From: Candidatus Poseidonia alphae
Lineage (GTDB): Archaea > Thermoplasmatota > Poseidoniia > Poseidoniales > Poseidoniaceae
Direction: 5' to 3'
Assembly (NCBI GenBank): GCA_002505405.1
Contig: DAVD01000046.1
Span: forward strand, 35,606-99,605
DNA: 64,000 nucleotides
Below are positions 17,542 to 25,628 of the stretch, piece after piece; position 1 is the stretch's first letter, and each line of letters opens with the position of its first letter. The notes beneath the pieces were generated by a model. The model was not told the DNA's origin, did not search any database, and worked only from the letters and a program-made list of their open reading frames with translations. The translations under genes were made by a program, and so were the position numbers.

Positions 17542-19304
17542 AGGGATGCGACCAGGGCGGCTTGAGCGCCATGGACTGGACACCTGATGAAGACACACTG
17601 GACTTAATCCGTCATGTAGCCATCCAAAACGCCATCGAATACGAAGGAAAAGGAGCCATTGGTTCTGTCATTGGCCGAATCATGGGCATGCGTGCCGACC
17701 TCCGCCAACATGGAAAAATCGTCACGGGTTTGGTAGCTCAAGAAGTCAACAAGGCAAATGCATCAGCCGCAACTGACGGTCTCGAATCGCTCCGAGAGAT
17801 TCTTACAAGTGAGGCACCTCACCTCTTGGAAAAAAGGGAAGTGAAGGAACGCAGGACAGGGCTTCCCGAACTCAAAGACGCCGAGAAAGGCAATGTTGTT
17901 CTCCGCTTTGCCCCAAACCCCAACGGCCCTCTTTCATTTGGCCACGCACGAGGTCTTGTCATCAACAGCATCTATCGTGAAATGTACGATGGCGTCTTTA
18001 TCCTTCGCTTTGATGATACCGATACCAAGGTCAAGCCCCCAATGCTTGAAGCATACGAGCGCATTCAAGAAGAAACTGCATGGCTTACTGGGCGTAAACC
18101 AGACCGCGTCGTCATTGCATCTGACAGAATGGATGCGTACTATGAGCATGCAACCATGATGCTCGAGAAAGGGTATGGGTATGTTTGCCAGTGTTCTGCT
18201 GAGGCATTTAAGGAACATCGAGTTGGAAAGACTGAATGCCCCTGCCGTAACCAAACGACGCATCAAAATATTGAACTCTGGCAGCAAATGCTCAATCGTG
18301 AATTCAACCCAGGCGACGCAGTCGTTCGGGTAAAAACGGATATGACGCTGAAAAACCCTGCACTCCGAGATTGGCCTGCACTGCGCTTACAAGATACTCA
18401 AGCTCACCCACATCCACGGAAAGAAGTGGGCTCAAAGTATGTCGTATGGCCATTGCTCGATTTCCAAAGTGCCGTTGAAGACCATCTTCAAGGCGTCACT
18501 CACATCGTCAGAGGAAAAGATCTCATGGATTCAACCCGAAAGCAAACGCTTCTCTACGAATACTTCGGTTGGAAGTATCCAGAAACCATGTACTGGGGTC
18601 GAGTAAAGGTCCATGAATGGGGTGGATTTTCCACATCGAAAATGAGATTGGATATTGAAGAAGGCAGATATCCCGGGTGGGGTGATCCACGCCTGCCTAC
18701 GCTTGAAGGGTTGAAGGGACGGGGAATCTCCAATGCAGCGTTGAGGGCGTTTTGGCTCGAACTTGGAATCACACAAAAAGACATATCCGTCCCCCTCTCA
18801 ACCCTCTATGCACACAACACGAAAGTAGTGGATGCGAAGGCACCGAGGCTCTCCTTCATTCGCGATGCAGTTTTGTGTTCACTCGAAGGGGCCGAGGTAC
18901 CGGAGTCGGTATCCCACCCCGTCAATCCAAACGATGAATCAATGGGCTTACGCACCTGGGACATGACGGATGGAGCCGTTTACATTGAACAGGAAGATTG
19001 CGAAAAAGGGTCCCTCAGGTTGAAGGAATTCGCAGATGTTGACCTCCACGGCTCCAAAGCCATCATTACTTCCTTTGAACGAAGTGATAAACGTCCGATC
19101 GTTCATTGGATTACAGAAGGAAACAGTACAGAAGGCACGCTCGTATCGACTTCTAACAATGAAATTCACGTGCAAAAAGGGCGAATTGAGAAGCACAGCC
19201 TCAAAACAGGGACCATCGTTCAACTCGAACGAATTGGATATGCCCGTATTCAAGAGGACGGTTCGTTCATCTTGTGCCATGAAGCATCTGCTGAAGAGAA
19301 GTGA
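17538..19304 (+). CDS. gltX: Glutamyl-tRNA synthetase (archaeal, probably non-discriminating)
   Basis: A class I synthetase of 588 residues that charges tRNA-Glu (and, in archaea, usually tRNA-Gln for GatDE amidation). An archaeal N-terminal helical region of about 110 residues precedes the Rossmann domain. The HIGH region reads PNPNGPLSFGHARG, where HIGH is replaced by SFGH, so the first His is lost. FILRFDDTDT and the KMSKS-equivalent FSTSKM are present. CQCSAEAFKEHR with CPC gives a zinc-like cluster near residue 220. The C-terminal beta-barrels are the archaeal/GlnRS-like anticodon domain. The start at 17538 overlaps the rnhB stop as ATGA; MDWTPDED at 17571 is an alternative. Confidence 0.93.
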   Translation: MKGCDQGGLSAMDWTPDEDTLDLIRHVAIQNAIEYEGKGAIGSVIGRIMGMRADLRQHGKIVTGLVAQEVNKANASAATDGLESLREILTSEAPHLLEKREVKERRTGLPELKDAEKGNVVLRFAPNPNGPLSFGHARGLVINSIYREMYDGVFILRFDDTDTKVKPPMLEAYERIQEETAWLTGRKPDRVVIASDRMDAYYEHATMMLEKGYGYVCQCSAEAFKEHRVGKTECPCRNQTTHQNIELWQQMLNREFNPGDAVVRVKTDMTLKNPALRDWPALRLQDTQAHPHPRKEVGSKYVVWPLLDFQSAVEDHLQGVTHIVRGKDLMDSTRKQTLLYEYFGWKYPETMYWGRVKVHEWGGFSTSKMRLDIEEGRYPGWGDPRLPTLEGLKGRGISNAALRAFWLELGITQKDISVPLSTLYAHNTKVVDAKAPRLSFIRDAVLCSLEGAEVPESVSHPVNPNDESMGLRTWDMTDGAVYIEQEDCEKGSLRLKEFADVDLHGSKAIITSFERSDKRPIVHWITEGNSTEGTLVSTSNNEIHVQKGRIEKHSLKTGTIVQLERIGYARIQEDGSFILCHEASAEEK

Positions 19305-19310
19305 AAGCAA

Positions 19311-19318
19311 GTTAGATA
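19311..19318 (+). promoter_or_regulatory. TATA-like element for the CBS gene
   Basis: GTTAGATA is centred about 28 bases before ATG 19343, at the distance expected for leaderless initiation. Confidence 0.35.
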
Positions 19319-19342
19319 GAAGACTTCCACCGTGGGACACAC

Positions 19343-19753
19343 ATGGGCAAGACAGTTTCCAGTTTGCAACTTGAGGATGAACACACTACAATCGGGGGTC
19401 AAGACACCCTTCAAGAGGGTGCAAAACGGCTCCTCAGCATTTCAGGGGGAATCTTGATCGTCCTTGACGATGATAACCGTGTCCAGGGTGTGATCGGTCA
19501 ACGCCAAATGATCAAAGCTCTAAGTGAGGGGGTCGATGCATCCACGGCGTCCTGCCATGCCCACATGGAAATGGACTTCATGCTCGTCCACCTCGATGAC
19601 CAACTCAAATCCGTTCTTGAGAACATTAAACTTCGCAGTCCACAAGCCGTCGTCGCTGTTGACGAGAATGAGGAATTTGTGGGATACTTTTCACCCAGTG
19701 ATTATCAAGACGCAGTTAATTTGGTTTCAAACCTACAAGACCTCAAGCTCTAA
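19343..19753 (+). CDS. CBS domain pair protein
   Basis: A cytoplasmic protein of 136 residues made almost entirely of two CBS motifs. The first runs from about residue 15 to 62 (GILIVLDDDNRVQGVIGQRQ) and the second from about 75 to 128 (AVVAVDENEEFVGYFSPSD). Stand-alone CBS pairs sense adenine nucleotides or S-adenosylmethionine and regulate partners, but the ligand cannot be told here. It follows gltX after about 40 bases. Its TAA stop abuts the stop of the convergent membrane-protein gene with no base between. Confidence 0.85.
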   Translation: MGKTVSSLQLEDEHTTIGGQDTLQEGAKRLLSISGGILIVLDDDNRVQGVIGQRQMIKALSEGVDASTASCHAHMEMDFMLVHLDDQLKSVLENIKLRSPQAVVAVDENEEFVGYFSPSDYQDAVNLVSNLQDLKL

Positions 19754-21787
19754 TCAAGCTTCAAGTCGGATCACTCGCTCGCAACCAGCACAGGCAAATC
19801 GATGCGGACGTTCAGTTGAGGTGACCGGGTTTGACACCTGACAAGCAGGACACGGAATGACTGGATAGGAGTTCTGAGGCTTGCGTGCATTACGAGGACT
19901 CAAGCGAGGACTCGCAATAGCCGTAACCCACCAAATCAAGGAACTTGCAATCACTGCCCCACCGACAAAAATTGCCGGGTAGCCAAGAACGAGAACGAGT
20001 CCAACGACGGGGACAAGAACGAGTTCAGAGTACATGACCGTTCTTTTTCGCTGGCGAGTGATTCGCATCCCCATCATGAACGCCCCAAGTAAACCAAACA
20101 CAGAAAGAAGTGTTAGAGGCATCGGCGTGAACGACACTGCTGAAGTGGGCACTGAGTTCAATCGGAATGCTTCTTCTTGGGAAATTCCTTCGCCCTCTAA
20201 GGTGATTTCATCGCCCCATGGCATTCGGAGAACGGAGAGTTGAAACTCCGTTGATTCTCTCAATACATTGTTGCTAAGAGAGGTGAAAGAAGATGTTTTT
20301 GCGGTAAGCGATAATGAAAAGGAACTCCAAAGGGGGGCCGGCTGAACTACGATGAACCGATTGATTAAATCCACTTGAGTCCCCTCTGCAACGACTTCGA
20401 TTGTAGAAAAGCGAAGGGTGACGGGATGATTGACTACTGCATTCTCACCGTTGAGGTCCAAGTCCACTTTCAATGAAGAGAATTCCCGGAATGTTCCAAG
20501 CAAATCTTCCGCTTGAATCCCAAGTCCACCCGCGAGGTACATGGGCCCAAGGCTAACCATTTGTCGCTCAAACTCTCCAATTTCAGTCTCCTCAATTAAC
20601 CGGCTCACACGGTCCTCTTCGGAAACTGCACCTTCTGAAAAGGCACGGAGGGTTGAGGACAGCGCAGGGTTCTCGTCCCCGATGTGGTCCATGCCCCATC
20701 GCATCCAAAAGGCCATTTCATCACCAATCGTCAGCGTAGTGACTTTCCTGAGGAGCAATGTATCACCATCCTTTGAGAGTTCCATTTGGATGTCCACGAC
20801 AAGGGAACTCCCATCGCCGTTGGTGCGTAGGGGTTCATCTGGAGGATAATACGTCCCGGTTCCAGAATCGGTGTCAAAGGTTTCGATCTCAAACGTCGTC
20901 GAACCATTGAGTGCGGGCTGTTCAGGTTGGAATTTCAACGAAACTTCGACATTAATGGATTCGATCCCTCCAATCGCTTTGCTCCATGTCCATGTGACCC
21001 GAACAGTGTCACCAGATGCTGTTTCAATGGGGTCACCGGTGACTTCCGCCCCGTTGACATTGAGGGATATCGATTCTGCAAGAGCCAGTGTAGAAAGACC
21101 CCAGGGGGAATCCAATTTTACGGCTAAGTAAACGTCCGACCCTTCAACTTCTGGTTCAGGCATCATGATATCGAGCAGAGGCAGTGTTCCCTCAATTGAA
21201 GACGGGTCTTCTTCTCCACCCCATAGGAATTTGATTTCGGCATCGGTTCCTTCAGGGAATGAAAAGATAAGCGTCTGTGCTTTGAGTTCGAGGACGATGG
21301 TTGAAGATTCAGCTAGCGTAAACGATTCGTCTACGTCAATTGAGAAATCAAGAGAACCTTTCCCCTGATTGAGGAAGGCTCCGTTTGGTTCCGTTTGGGC
21401 ACTGTAACTCTTGGAACCAATTGCGATGGAGGCTGTAGCGTTAATTGTTGCACCTGCTGCTCCCGAGACTTCATACTCCATCGAGAAAGACCAAGTTGAA
21501 CTGGGCACTTCGCCTCCCCACGAATTGGAAAGCGTCCATTTACCGATGGTTTCTTGAGATTGGATCGAGTTTCTCATTGATACCGTTTGGGATTCAGTGC
21601 TTAATTCAGCAAAAAACGGTGTTAATTGCTTGTTGCTGTCGCTCCCAAGAAGATACAATTCAACGGTAGAGGCCTCGCAGCAAACGATGACATCGTCTTC
21701 TTCGTCAGCAGCCTGCACCGTTGGTGAAACAAATGGCAGAACCATTGTTGCAACAAGGATGAAGATGATGAATGATGCTGTACGCAT
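19754..21787 (-). CDS. Secreted/membrane protein with C-terminal cytoplasmic zinc ribbon
   Basis: Signal peptide MRTASFIIFILVATMVLPFV (ATG 21787; an ATG at 21820 in the same frame would add 11 basic residues). Next comes a Ser/Thr/Glu-rich extracellular region of about 540 residues, predicted as beta-strands. Two or three membrane helices follow (LLSVFGLLGAFMMGM, then LVLVPVVGLVLVLGYPAIFVG). The protein ends in a zinc ribbon, CPAC with CAGC, that would face the cytoplasm. I do not recognise the extracellular family. The tail resembles zinc ribbons on other archaeal membrane proteins and could bind a partner or RNA. It follows the small helical gene on the same strand. Confidence 0.72.
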   Translation of the reverse strand: MRTASFIIFILVATMVLPFVSPTVQAADEEDDVIVCCEASTVELYLLGSDSNKQLTPFFAELSTESQTVSMRNSIQSQETIGKWTLSNSWGGEVPSSTWSFSMEYEVSGAAGATINATASIAIGSKSYSAQTEPNGAFLNQGKGSLDFSIDVDESFTLAESSTIVLELKAQTLIFSFPEGTDAEIKFLWGGEEDPSSIEGTLPLLDIMMPEPEVEGSDVYLAVKLDSPWGLSTLALAESISLNVNGAEVTGDPIETASGDTVRVTWTWSKAIGGIESINVEVSLKFQPEQPALNGSTTFEIETFDTDSGTGTYYPPDEPLRTNGDGSSLVVDIQMELSKDGDTLLLRKVTTLTIGDEMAFWMRWGMDHIGDENPALSSTLRAFSEGAVSEEDRVSRLIEETEIGEFERQMVSLGPMYLAGGLGIQAEDLLGTFREFSSLKVDLDLNGENAVVNHPVTLRFSTIEVVAEGTQVDLINRFIVVQPAPLWSSFSLSLTAKTSSFTSLSNNVLRESTEFQLSVLRMPWGDEITLEGEGISQEEAFRLNSVPTSAVSFTPMPLTLLSVFGLLGAFMMGMRITRQRKRTVMYSELVLVPVVGLVLVLGYPAIFVGGAVIASSLIWWVTAIASPRLSPRNARKPQNSYPVIPCPACQVSNPVTSTERPHRFACAGCERVIRLEA

Positions 21788-21853
21788 ATGACCGACATGA
21801 CGCCGAAAGTTCTCCGGCACATAACTTGAACTCTTATTTGGGCCGAAATATGC

Positions 21854-22204
21854 TTAAAGCGCCTTCTCAAGTAGGGCGCCGAGTTCTTTTTCAAACAAGG
21901 TGACCAAGGCTTCTCCAACTTCGCCCTGCAGTTCATCGGGTAGCAACCGTAGCCCAAGGCGGGTTGCAGCACGAGTTGCTTTGAGTTCGGCGTAAATGCT
22001 CCGAGCTTTTGAATGGAAATAATAGGCAACGGCTTCTTTTATTTCTGCTTTCAAATCGGGGTCTTCGTCAACCTTTGCACGGATGTGGGTCTTGAGTTCA
22101 TCCTTCACCAGATCACGAAAGGCTTCGATAACAAGGTCTTCCGTAGACATCAGTTCTTGTATCTGATTTTGGATACTTCCAGTCAACAATCGTTCAATGG
22201 CCAT
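21854..22204 (-). CDS. Small all-helical hypothetical protein
   Basis: A 116-residue frame from ATG 22204 (MAIERLLTGSIQNQIQEL). The sequence is highly charged and predicted helical throughout, with heptad-like Leu/Ala spacing in LKAEIKEAVAYYFHSKARSI and VGEALVTLFEKELGALLEKA. There is no signal, membrane helix or cysteine. I do not recognise the family. It lies 25 bases after the RecJ/DHH-position gene, in the slot where other archaea often carry small KEOPS or ribosomal genes, so operon membership is likely but its role is open. A TTG at 22246 would extend it into the upstream gene. Confidence 0.6.
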   Translation of the reverse strand: MAIERLLTGSIQNQIQELMSTEDLVIEAFRDLVKDELKTHIRAKVDEDPDLKAEIKEAVAYYFHSKARSIYAELKATRAATRLGLRLLPDELQGEVGEALVTLFEKELGALLEKAL

Positions 22205-22229
22205 GGTAAGGGCATGGGGGGATGATGTT

Positions 22230-23153
22230 TCAACCCGTCGCTTCAAGTTCCAGATCCAAATGGCCCGTTTGAAGCCACTTGTCGATCAGTTTTGATGCGT
22301 GTAAGCGTTCTTCGTCGAGCCCCTCTGGCCATGTGTGCTGCGCTGCAAAGATTTGACTCGCCAAATCGACTTCAACATCACCAACCAGCATTCTATGCCA
22401 CAACAATTCCTCAAGGCGAGGTGTTGAAAGGGTCATGTCAGCCAAGCAAGGGAGTGCAAGTTCGCTTAGGGCTTGAGTTCTCTGTTCCACATCCATTCCA
22501 GACCACGCACCTTGCAATTTTTTGAGGCGACGTTCGGCGAGCCCGGGGATCATGTTAGGTTGTGGGGTTTTTACTTCGGGAAGAGCCACCATGCGAACGC
22601 TTCCTTCCTCTTTGAGGTGCATATTGACTGCGGTGTAAATGGGATCGATGGTGGTATCAAGCGAACCTCGCAACCAAAGTCCGAGGGATGAAAAGGGTCG
22701 TATTTGGCGTACTCGTCTACCGTTTGGAGCCAAGCATGAGGCGAGGGCTGATGCTTGAATGACACAATCCAAGGCTCCATGATGAATTCTGTTTTGGGCG
22801 CCAAGTTGTACTTGGGCTGCTAACGGCACAATACGGACCAAATCTTCCTCGTTCAAGTCCTCTAATTGCCATGTGTCTTCCTCAGGGAGAATAACAATGC
22901 CCAAACCCGTTGTGGGAGTTTCTATGGAAAGCAGTTCATCGCGTGGGCGATGATGTCCAGCAGGATAGAATCTGCGGCGATATTTGAATCCTGCATCAAG
23001 ACAGGCGGCTTCCAATTGGCCGAGTGCTAAGATTCCAATGAGCGTTGATGGGGCATGAAGGTGAATCATCTTAGCGCTTTGAATGCGAGCAACCTGCTTC
23101 ATGAGACGATCTTTCGATTCAACGAAAAATGACGTTTCTAAGAGGCTTCGCAT
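22230..23153 (-). CDS. Divergent DHH/RecJ-like protein without catalytic motifs (tentative)
   Basis: A 307-residue cytoplasmic protein directly downstream of the S15 gene, where many archaea encode the RecJ/GAN (Cdc45-like) DHH protein. The N-terminal segment MIHLHAPSTLIGILALGQLE sits where a DHH protein would have its first strand and metal-binding Asp-x-Asp motif, but no DxD or DHH is visible. Later phrases TTIDPIYTAVNMHLKEEGSV and LEELLWHRMLVGDVE recall the helical core of archaeal RecJ-like proteins. If homologous, it would be an inactive, structural Cdc45-like replication subunit. The assignment rests on position and weak pattern only, so an unrelated function is possible. Confidence 0.45.
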   Translation of the reverse strand: MRSLLETSFFVESKDRLMKQVARIQSAKMIHLHAPSTLIGILALGQLEAACLDAGFKYRRRFYPAGHHRPRDELLSIETPTTGLGIVILPEEDTWQLEDLNEEDLVRIVPLAAQVQLGAQNRIHHGALDCVIQASALASCLAPNGRRVRQIRPFSSLGLWLRGSLDTTIDPIYTAVNMHLKEEGSVRMVALPEVKTPQPNMIPGLAERRLKKLQGAWSGMDVEQRTQALSELALPCLADMTLSTPRLEELLWHRMLVGDVEVDLASQIFAAQHTWPEGLDEERLHASKLIDKWLQTGHLDLELEATG

Positions 23154-23224
23154 GGTGGTCCCGTAACTCTTAGGTTGCTACCCCTCATCAAGTTGACCTT
23201 GAAGGAGTTGATTCCAATTCTGCT

Positions 23225-23683
23225 TCACTCAACCATGAGGCGGAGTTCGTCTCGCTTGTAGCGCCAGTCACTTGGGAGGCGACTTTCGCCTTTGTAGTAG
23301 TTGGCCAAGCGGCGAATCTTGGATTCTGTGATCTCCAAGGCTCGCTTGTTGTGAATGTCTTTGTGGTTTCCAGAACCAAGGTGGTTGATGATGGCGACAG
23401 CCTGGCGCATGAGGTTCATCATATCCTCGGGGTAGCTACTGGTCATGTCGTTTTCTTTGAGGACTTGGCCGATGCGCATTCCAAGGACCAAACGGACGTC
23501 GGGAACGGCGTGCTTGTCCCGTAGAATTGTACCAATTTCTGCTGTGGACTTACCGGACTTGGCAAGGTCAAGAATGAGGGATGTAACGGCTGATTTGTCC
23601 GTATTGGACCAATCAGGAGCTTCGTTTACATGGGGTCGGGAGGAGCCACTTTGGCCTTTACGGGACTTGAACATTCGTGCCAT
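23225..23683 (-). CDS. rpsO: Small ribosomal subunit protein uS15, archaeal type
   Basis: A 152-residue protein of the 30S platform that binds 16S rRNA helix 22. The archaeal/eukaryotic form has an N-terminal extension (MARMFKSRKGQSGSSRP) before the S15 core. The core is seen in VRLVLGMRIGQVLKEN, the helix with HNKRALEITESKIRRL, and the basic C-terminus LPSDWRYKRDELRLMVE. A GGTGAT Shine-Dalgarno lies six bases before the ATG. It is the middle gene of a minus-strand series from arcS to the zinc-ribbon membrane protein. Confidence 0.96.
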   Translation of the reverse strand: MARMFKSRKGQSGSSRPHVNEAPDWSNTDKSAVTSLILDLAKSGKSTAEIGTILRDKHAVPDVRLVLGMRIGQVLKENDMTSSYPEDMMNLMRQAVAIINHLGSGNHKDIHNKRALEITESKIRRLANYYKGESRLPSDWRYKRDELRLMVE

Positions 23684-23688
23684 TTACA

Positions 23689-23694
23689 ATCACC
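23689..23694 (-). promoter_or_regulatory. Shine-Dalgarno of rpsO
   Basis: GGTGAT on the minus strand, five to six bases before ATG 23683, complementary to the archaeal 16S 3' end. Confidence 0.6.
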
Positions 23695-23767
23695 AAGCGG
23701 CCTTCCGACTAATCTCCCCTTCTTAACCACTCCGCAACACCATGGCGCAGAACCTTGTCATGAAGGC

Positions 23768-25627
23768 TTATTTTTTGCGTTGGTGAGACTTTGCAAGTGT
23801 GCCGGGAGTACCCTTCCATTCCCATCCTGCGGCAACTGCCCGAGCAAGTCCCAGAACCTTCTCATCCTGGACGACAAGGAGGTCGTCCCCTTGACGAATA
23901 CTCGGATCATATGCAGCAACCATGTGGGAAAATACATCCCCTTTCCATGTGAGACCGCTCTTGATTTCAATTTTAGGCAAGGCATCATGTTCAAAGAGGA
24001 GGTCGATGGAGGATTTAGAGAATGAAAACCCATTGCGATCAATGGACCATACCGCAACTTGTACGCCCTCTTGTTCCAAACGCCAGCGAGGGACCTTACC
24101 TCGTACAGCCACACCCTTGAGCCATTCATCACTGCGCATGTTTTTTCGAGCAATGCTCATGTAATTTGCACGAAGCCGAAGCGAATTCTTTTGGTTGCGT
24201 AGTTCATAGGTTAGGACGGCATCCTTGACGGCCAATTTCAAATCGTTCAAGGCATCATGGGAACCGGCTCCACGACCTTGTCGTGTTTCAACCACTTCGC
24301 ATTCAAGGAATGAGAGGTCCATATCGGTGTGGTTGATGACCCGTTTGTAGCCGGTCCGTTCAACAAGATTGCGAAGCATTCGTTCAACACGGGCCAATTC
24401 ATCACGATTCCAATCTCCTGTGACTGGAACGTCATATTGTGAGGCAGGCCATACATCCTCGAGGTCCCGGGGTACCAACCCTAACGGCGAGGTCATCATG
24501 ACTTCATGACATGCTGTTGACTGAATGGCCTGTATGAATCGGCTGTGAGAACGAGAAAGACGGTACGGCTTACGTGCTGAACACGGAAGCAGAATCATGA
24601 CTTCACGGACTTCGGAAGGCGTTTCGTATTGTGTTGTCATAAAACGTTCCCAATCCGTCACAAGCGGTTCTTCAAGCATGGTCGTCGAATAACATGGGAA
24701 ACGCACATCGCGAGACACGTGTGAAGAAAGAAGCCCTTTGACCTTTGACGCAGCTTGGTCATGATACCTGAGGTGCTCCACGAGCCGAGGGCTGGAGAGC
24801 GACTGGCGTTCAACGAGAGTACGTAAGGTCCCGGTTTGAAGGGCTGAACGAACCTCGTCAAGAGACTGAAGCCAATGTCGGCTTTGGGCCTCCATGTCAG
24901 CAGTTTCATGCCCCAAAGGATAGCGTGGCCCTTGTACTGTTAACAGAACTCCAGAAGAAGATGCTTCGTGACTTCGACCCATGTCAAACAAATCCACTCC
25001 CATCCATGTCAGTACTGCTGCGTTGTCCGGTCCGCCTAAACCAGGTGTCCAAATCAATGCACCAGGGAATTGTTGTTTGAGAACCATGAGTGCATCAACC
25101 AATTTACCGGGTTGAGCCGCCAGTTGAACCGCATCTGTAAGAACAACAATTTCTGGATTCAAGTCATCATCCATGAGCGATGAATCATGATTCATTCGCT
25201 GCCAGGAGACCGGAAGCAGCGGGGAAGTTCCTTGTTCTTCTCCAGCATTAGCCTCCTCAAGAGATGGAGGGAGAACGTGTCCGATGTTCACATCATAGAC
25301 CGGTGAATTGGCGCTGAAATCAGGTGGCGATAACGGGCACCGTGCTGTGAGTTGTAGGCGGGCGGGAAGTTCGTTTGTTTTTTGAGTTTCAAACGATGCA
25401 TATGCGATGTCAAGCGAAGGGTCGCCCTCCATGAGCACAAGGCATGGCGTGGTACTTGCTGGTGCCTTTCGGTCACCTAAGCCCCATATCCGAGCAAATC
25501 GAAGCCGGTGAAGGACTGTGCGTGCAAGAGGGCCCGTCATGGTACGGCGTGCCGCCTTTGCTTCTTCAAGGGTTTGAACAACATTTAGCAGTGAATTTGA
25601 AAGACTTCGCCGCTGCCCCAAAGCCAT
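23768..25627 (-). CDS. arcS: Archaeosine synthase ArcS (TgtA2)
   Basis: Converts preQ0 at tRNA position 15 toward archaeosine by adding lysine, after ArcTGT has inserted preQ0. The protein is about 619 residues. The N-terminal half is a degenerate TGT barrel (GALIWTPGLGGPDNAAVLTW, GVDLFDMGRS). The diagnostic ArcS motif PCSARKPYRLSRSH lies in the middle, and a C-terminal PUA domain ends in LAKSHQRKK. Start chosen: ATG 25627, which overlaps the ATG of the divergent gene. Longer versions (to 25810) would run through that gene's signal peptide and look non-coding. ATG 25540 is a shorter alternative. Followed by rpsO after 84 bases. Confidence 0.9.
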   Translation of the reverse strand: MALGQRRSLSNSLLNVVQTLEEAKAARRTMTGPLARTVLHRLRFARIWGLGDRKAPASTTPCLVLMEGDPSLDIAYASFETQKTNELPARLQLTARCPLSPPDFSANSPVYDVNIGHVLPPSLEEANAGEEQGTSPLLPVSWQRMNHDSSLMDDDLNPEIVVLTDAVQLAAQPGKLVDALMVLKQQFPGALIWTPGLGGPDNAAVLTWMGVDLFDMGRSHEASSSGVLLTVQGPRYPLGHETADMEAQSRHWLQSLDEVRSALQTGTLRTLVERQSLSSPRLVEHLRYHDQAASKVKGLLSSHVSRDVRFPCYSTTMLEEPLVTDWERFMTTQYETPSEVREVMILLPCSARKPYRLSRSHSRFIQAIQSTACHEVMMTSPLGLVPRDLEDVWPASQYDVPVTGDWNRDELARVERMLRNLVERTGYKRVINHTDMDLSFLECEVVETRQGRGAGSHDALNDLKLAVKDAVLTYELRNQKNSLRLRANYMSIARKNMRSDEWLKGVAVRGKVPRWRLEQEGVQVAVWSIDRNGFSFSKSSIDLLFEHDALPKIEIKSGLTWKGDVFSHMVAAYDPSIRQGDDLLVVQDEKVLGLARAVAAGWEWKGTPGTLAKSHQRKK

Positions 25628-25628
25628 G
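25625..25628. other. Shared CATG: overlapping divergent start codons
   Basis: The palindrome CATG holds the ATG of the secreted protein (plus, 25626-25628) and the ATG of arcS (minus, 25627-25625). If both are used, there is no intergenic DNA between the two divergent genes. Confidence 0.5.
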
